Positions 14,233-15,233 of a DNA stretch of 15,233 nucleotides are shown piece after piece (the stretch's first letter is position 1; each line of letters starts with the position of its first letter). This DNA is from CAYSCZ01 sp964429655. GTDB taxonomy: Bacteria > Bacteroidota > Bacteroidia > Cytophagales > Cyclobacteriaceae. The position numbers and the translations under genes were made by a program. The notes beneath the pieces are model-generated. The model made no database searches, was not told the origin of the DNA, and saw only the letters and a list, made by a program, of their open reading frames with translations. The stretch covers positions 1 through 15,233 of the forward strand of contig CAYSCZ010000072.1 in NCBI GenBank assembly GCA_964429655.1, written 5' to 3'.

Positions 14233-15233
14233 ATGATTATGGAACGCACAATCATCCACATGGACCTGGACGCTTTCTTCGTGTCTGTTGAATGTATCAA
14301 AGACAGCAGGTTGCAGGGAAAACCCCTGATCATTGGGGGCAGCAGCAACCGGGGGGTAGTGGCCTCATGCAGCTATGAAGCCAGAAAGTTTGGCGTACAT
14401 TCCGCCATGCCTACCCGACTGGCATTACAATTATGCCCTGATGCACTGGTTATCTCCGGTGACATGGAGTGCTACACCCAGTTTTCACGGATGGTTACCG
14501 AGATCATCTCTGACCAGGCTCCCCTATTTGAAAAAGCCTCTATTGATGAGTTCTATCTGGATGTGAGCGGAATGGATAAGTTCTTTGGCGCTTTCAAATG
14601 GGCTAAAATGCTAAGACAAAAAATCATTAAAGAAACCCACCTTCCCATATCTATGGGATTGTCTATCAATAAATTAGTATCCAAAGTAGCCACCAATGAA
14701 TACAAGCCCAACGGGGAAAAACAAGTACCCGGTGGAGAAGAGCGGGAATTCCTGGCGCCATTACCGGTAAAAAAACTACCCATGGTTGGTGGCAAGACTG
14801 CGCACTTCCTCACCGAAATGGGGGTAACCACGGTAAAGACCCTACGGGAAATGCCTATTAAAATGTTGGAGCACGCTTTTGGAAAAAATGGCAGGATGCT
14901 CTGGAATCGGGCCAATGGCATTGACCACAGTCCGGTAGAACCCTATCACGAAAGAAAGTCCATCTCCACCGAGTGCACCTTCGAGACCGACACCATTGAT
15001 ATAAAAAAGTTACGGTTGACGCTGATGGCTATGGTGGAAAAGTTATGTTTCAAGCTGCGTGAAGAGCACAAGCTTACCTGCTGCATCACGGTAAAACTGC
15101 GCTACTCCAATTTTGACACTTTCACCAAACAGCGTCATGTATCATTTACTTCTACCGACCACATCATCATCAAAGAAGTAATGGACCTGTTTGATAAGCT
15201 ATACAATCGCCGGCTGCTGATACGATTGATCGG
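14233..15233 (+). CDS. dinB: Y-family DNA polymerase IV (DinB-like), cut by the right edge
   Basis: A translesion polymerase that copies past damaged bases, with low fidelity. The visible 333 residues have the catalytic acids D11 (HMDLDAFF), D105 and E106 (SIDEFYLD), the likely steric-gate F16, GVVASCSYEARKFGVHSAMP (41-60) in the fingers, MGLSINKLVSKVATNEYKPNG (141-161) at the palm, a thumb helix-hairpin-helix region (about 175-230), and most of the little-finger domain (about 243 on). Full-length proteins have roughly 350-410 residues, so the missing part is short and would include any C-terminal clamp motif. ATG codons at 14233 and 14239 are both possible. It diverges from the 94-aa and S24 genes, which suggests damage-induced control. 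The closest look is the Bacteroidota-type Pol IV; ImuB is less likely because the catalytic residues are intact. Two hand-counted lines (14281-14400) are 50% and 55% GC, above the left half of the window. Confidence 0.93.
   Translation, partial: MIMERTIIHMDLDAFFVSVECIKDSRLQGKPLIIGGSSNRGVVASCSYEARKFGVHSAMPTRLALQLCPDALVISGDMECYTQFSRMVTEIISDQAPLFEKASIDEFYLDVSGMDKFFGAFKWAKMLRQKIIKETHLPISMGLSINKLVSKVATNEYKPNGEKQVPGGEEREFLAPLPVKKLPMVGGKTAHFLTEMGVTTVKTLREMPIKMLEHAFGKNGRMLWNRANGIDHSPVEPYHERKSISTECTFETDTIDIKKLRLTLMAMVEKLCFKLREEHKLTCCITVKLRYSNFDTFTKQRHVSFTSTDHIIIKEVMDLFDKLYNRRLLIRLI

Noticed and set aside
14553..14921. 122-aa open frame on the minus strand
   Set aside because: It lies wholly within the Y-family polymerase gene, whose catalytic motifs are unmistakable in the plus frame.

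Overview
The window looks like chromosomal DNA of a member of Bacteroidota, probably Cytophagales/Cytophagia. Evidence: AT-rich DNA, a TonB-dependent receptor and a DUF5686 protein that both carry CarboxypepD_reg-like N-terminal domains, a lipoprotein with an acidic surface-export signal, promoter elements of the TAnnTTTG type, and little Shine-Dalgarno sequence ahead of genes. Everything up to about 14122 is on the minus strand. Only the last gene, a Y-family DNA polymerase, is on the plus strand, and the right edge cuts it.

Layout, left to right. (1) 38-5799 is a four-gene minus-strand operon with gaps of 7-14 bp, transcribed in the order TonB-dependent receptor, surface lipoprotein (lamin-tail-like plus DUF4374-like), PepSY-TM inner-membrane protein, small unknown membrane protein. 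By family it is probably an iron, siderophore or haem uptake locus: the receptor imports the ligand, the lipoprotein assists at the surface and the PepSY-TM protein may reduce it at the inner membrane. The 141-bp leader holds a perfect 12-bp inverted repeat next to the receptor start and a partial Fur-box-like sequence. (2) 5941-7107 is lysA, the last enzyme of lysine synthesis. (3) 7202-10392 is the classic translation cluster thrS-infC-rpmI-rplT, ending in a clear intrinsic terminator. infC appears to start at an AUU codon. A good Bacteroidota-type promoter precedes thrS. (4) 10466-12949 is a DUF5686 outer-membrane protein. (5) 13029-15233 is a divergent damage-response-type cassette: a self-cleaving S24 (LexA/CI-like) repressor and a small unrecognised protein on the minus strand, facing a DinB-like polymerase on the plus strand. 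A 19-bp near-palindrome covers a perfect -7 element in front of the polymerase, which suggests direct repression by the S24 protein.

The most interesting part is the right end. The S24 repressor, the 94-aa protein (HicB-like look, possible C-terminal sliding-clamp peptide) and the polymerase could form an inducible mutagenesis module whose remaining genes lie beyond the window. Its polymerase end is also more GC-rich than the left half. No tRNA, rRNA, CRISPR array, insertion sequence or phage structural gene is visible, and no gene-free stretch exceeds 300 bases.
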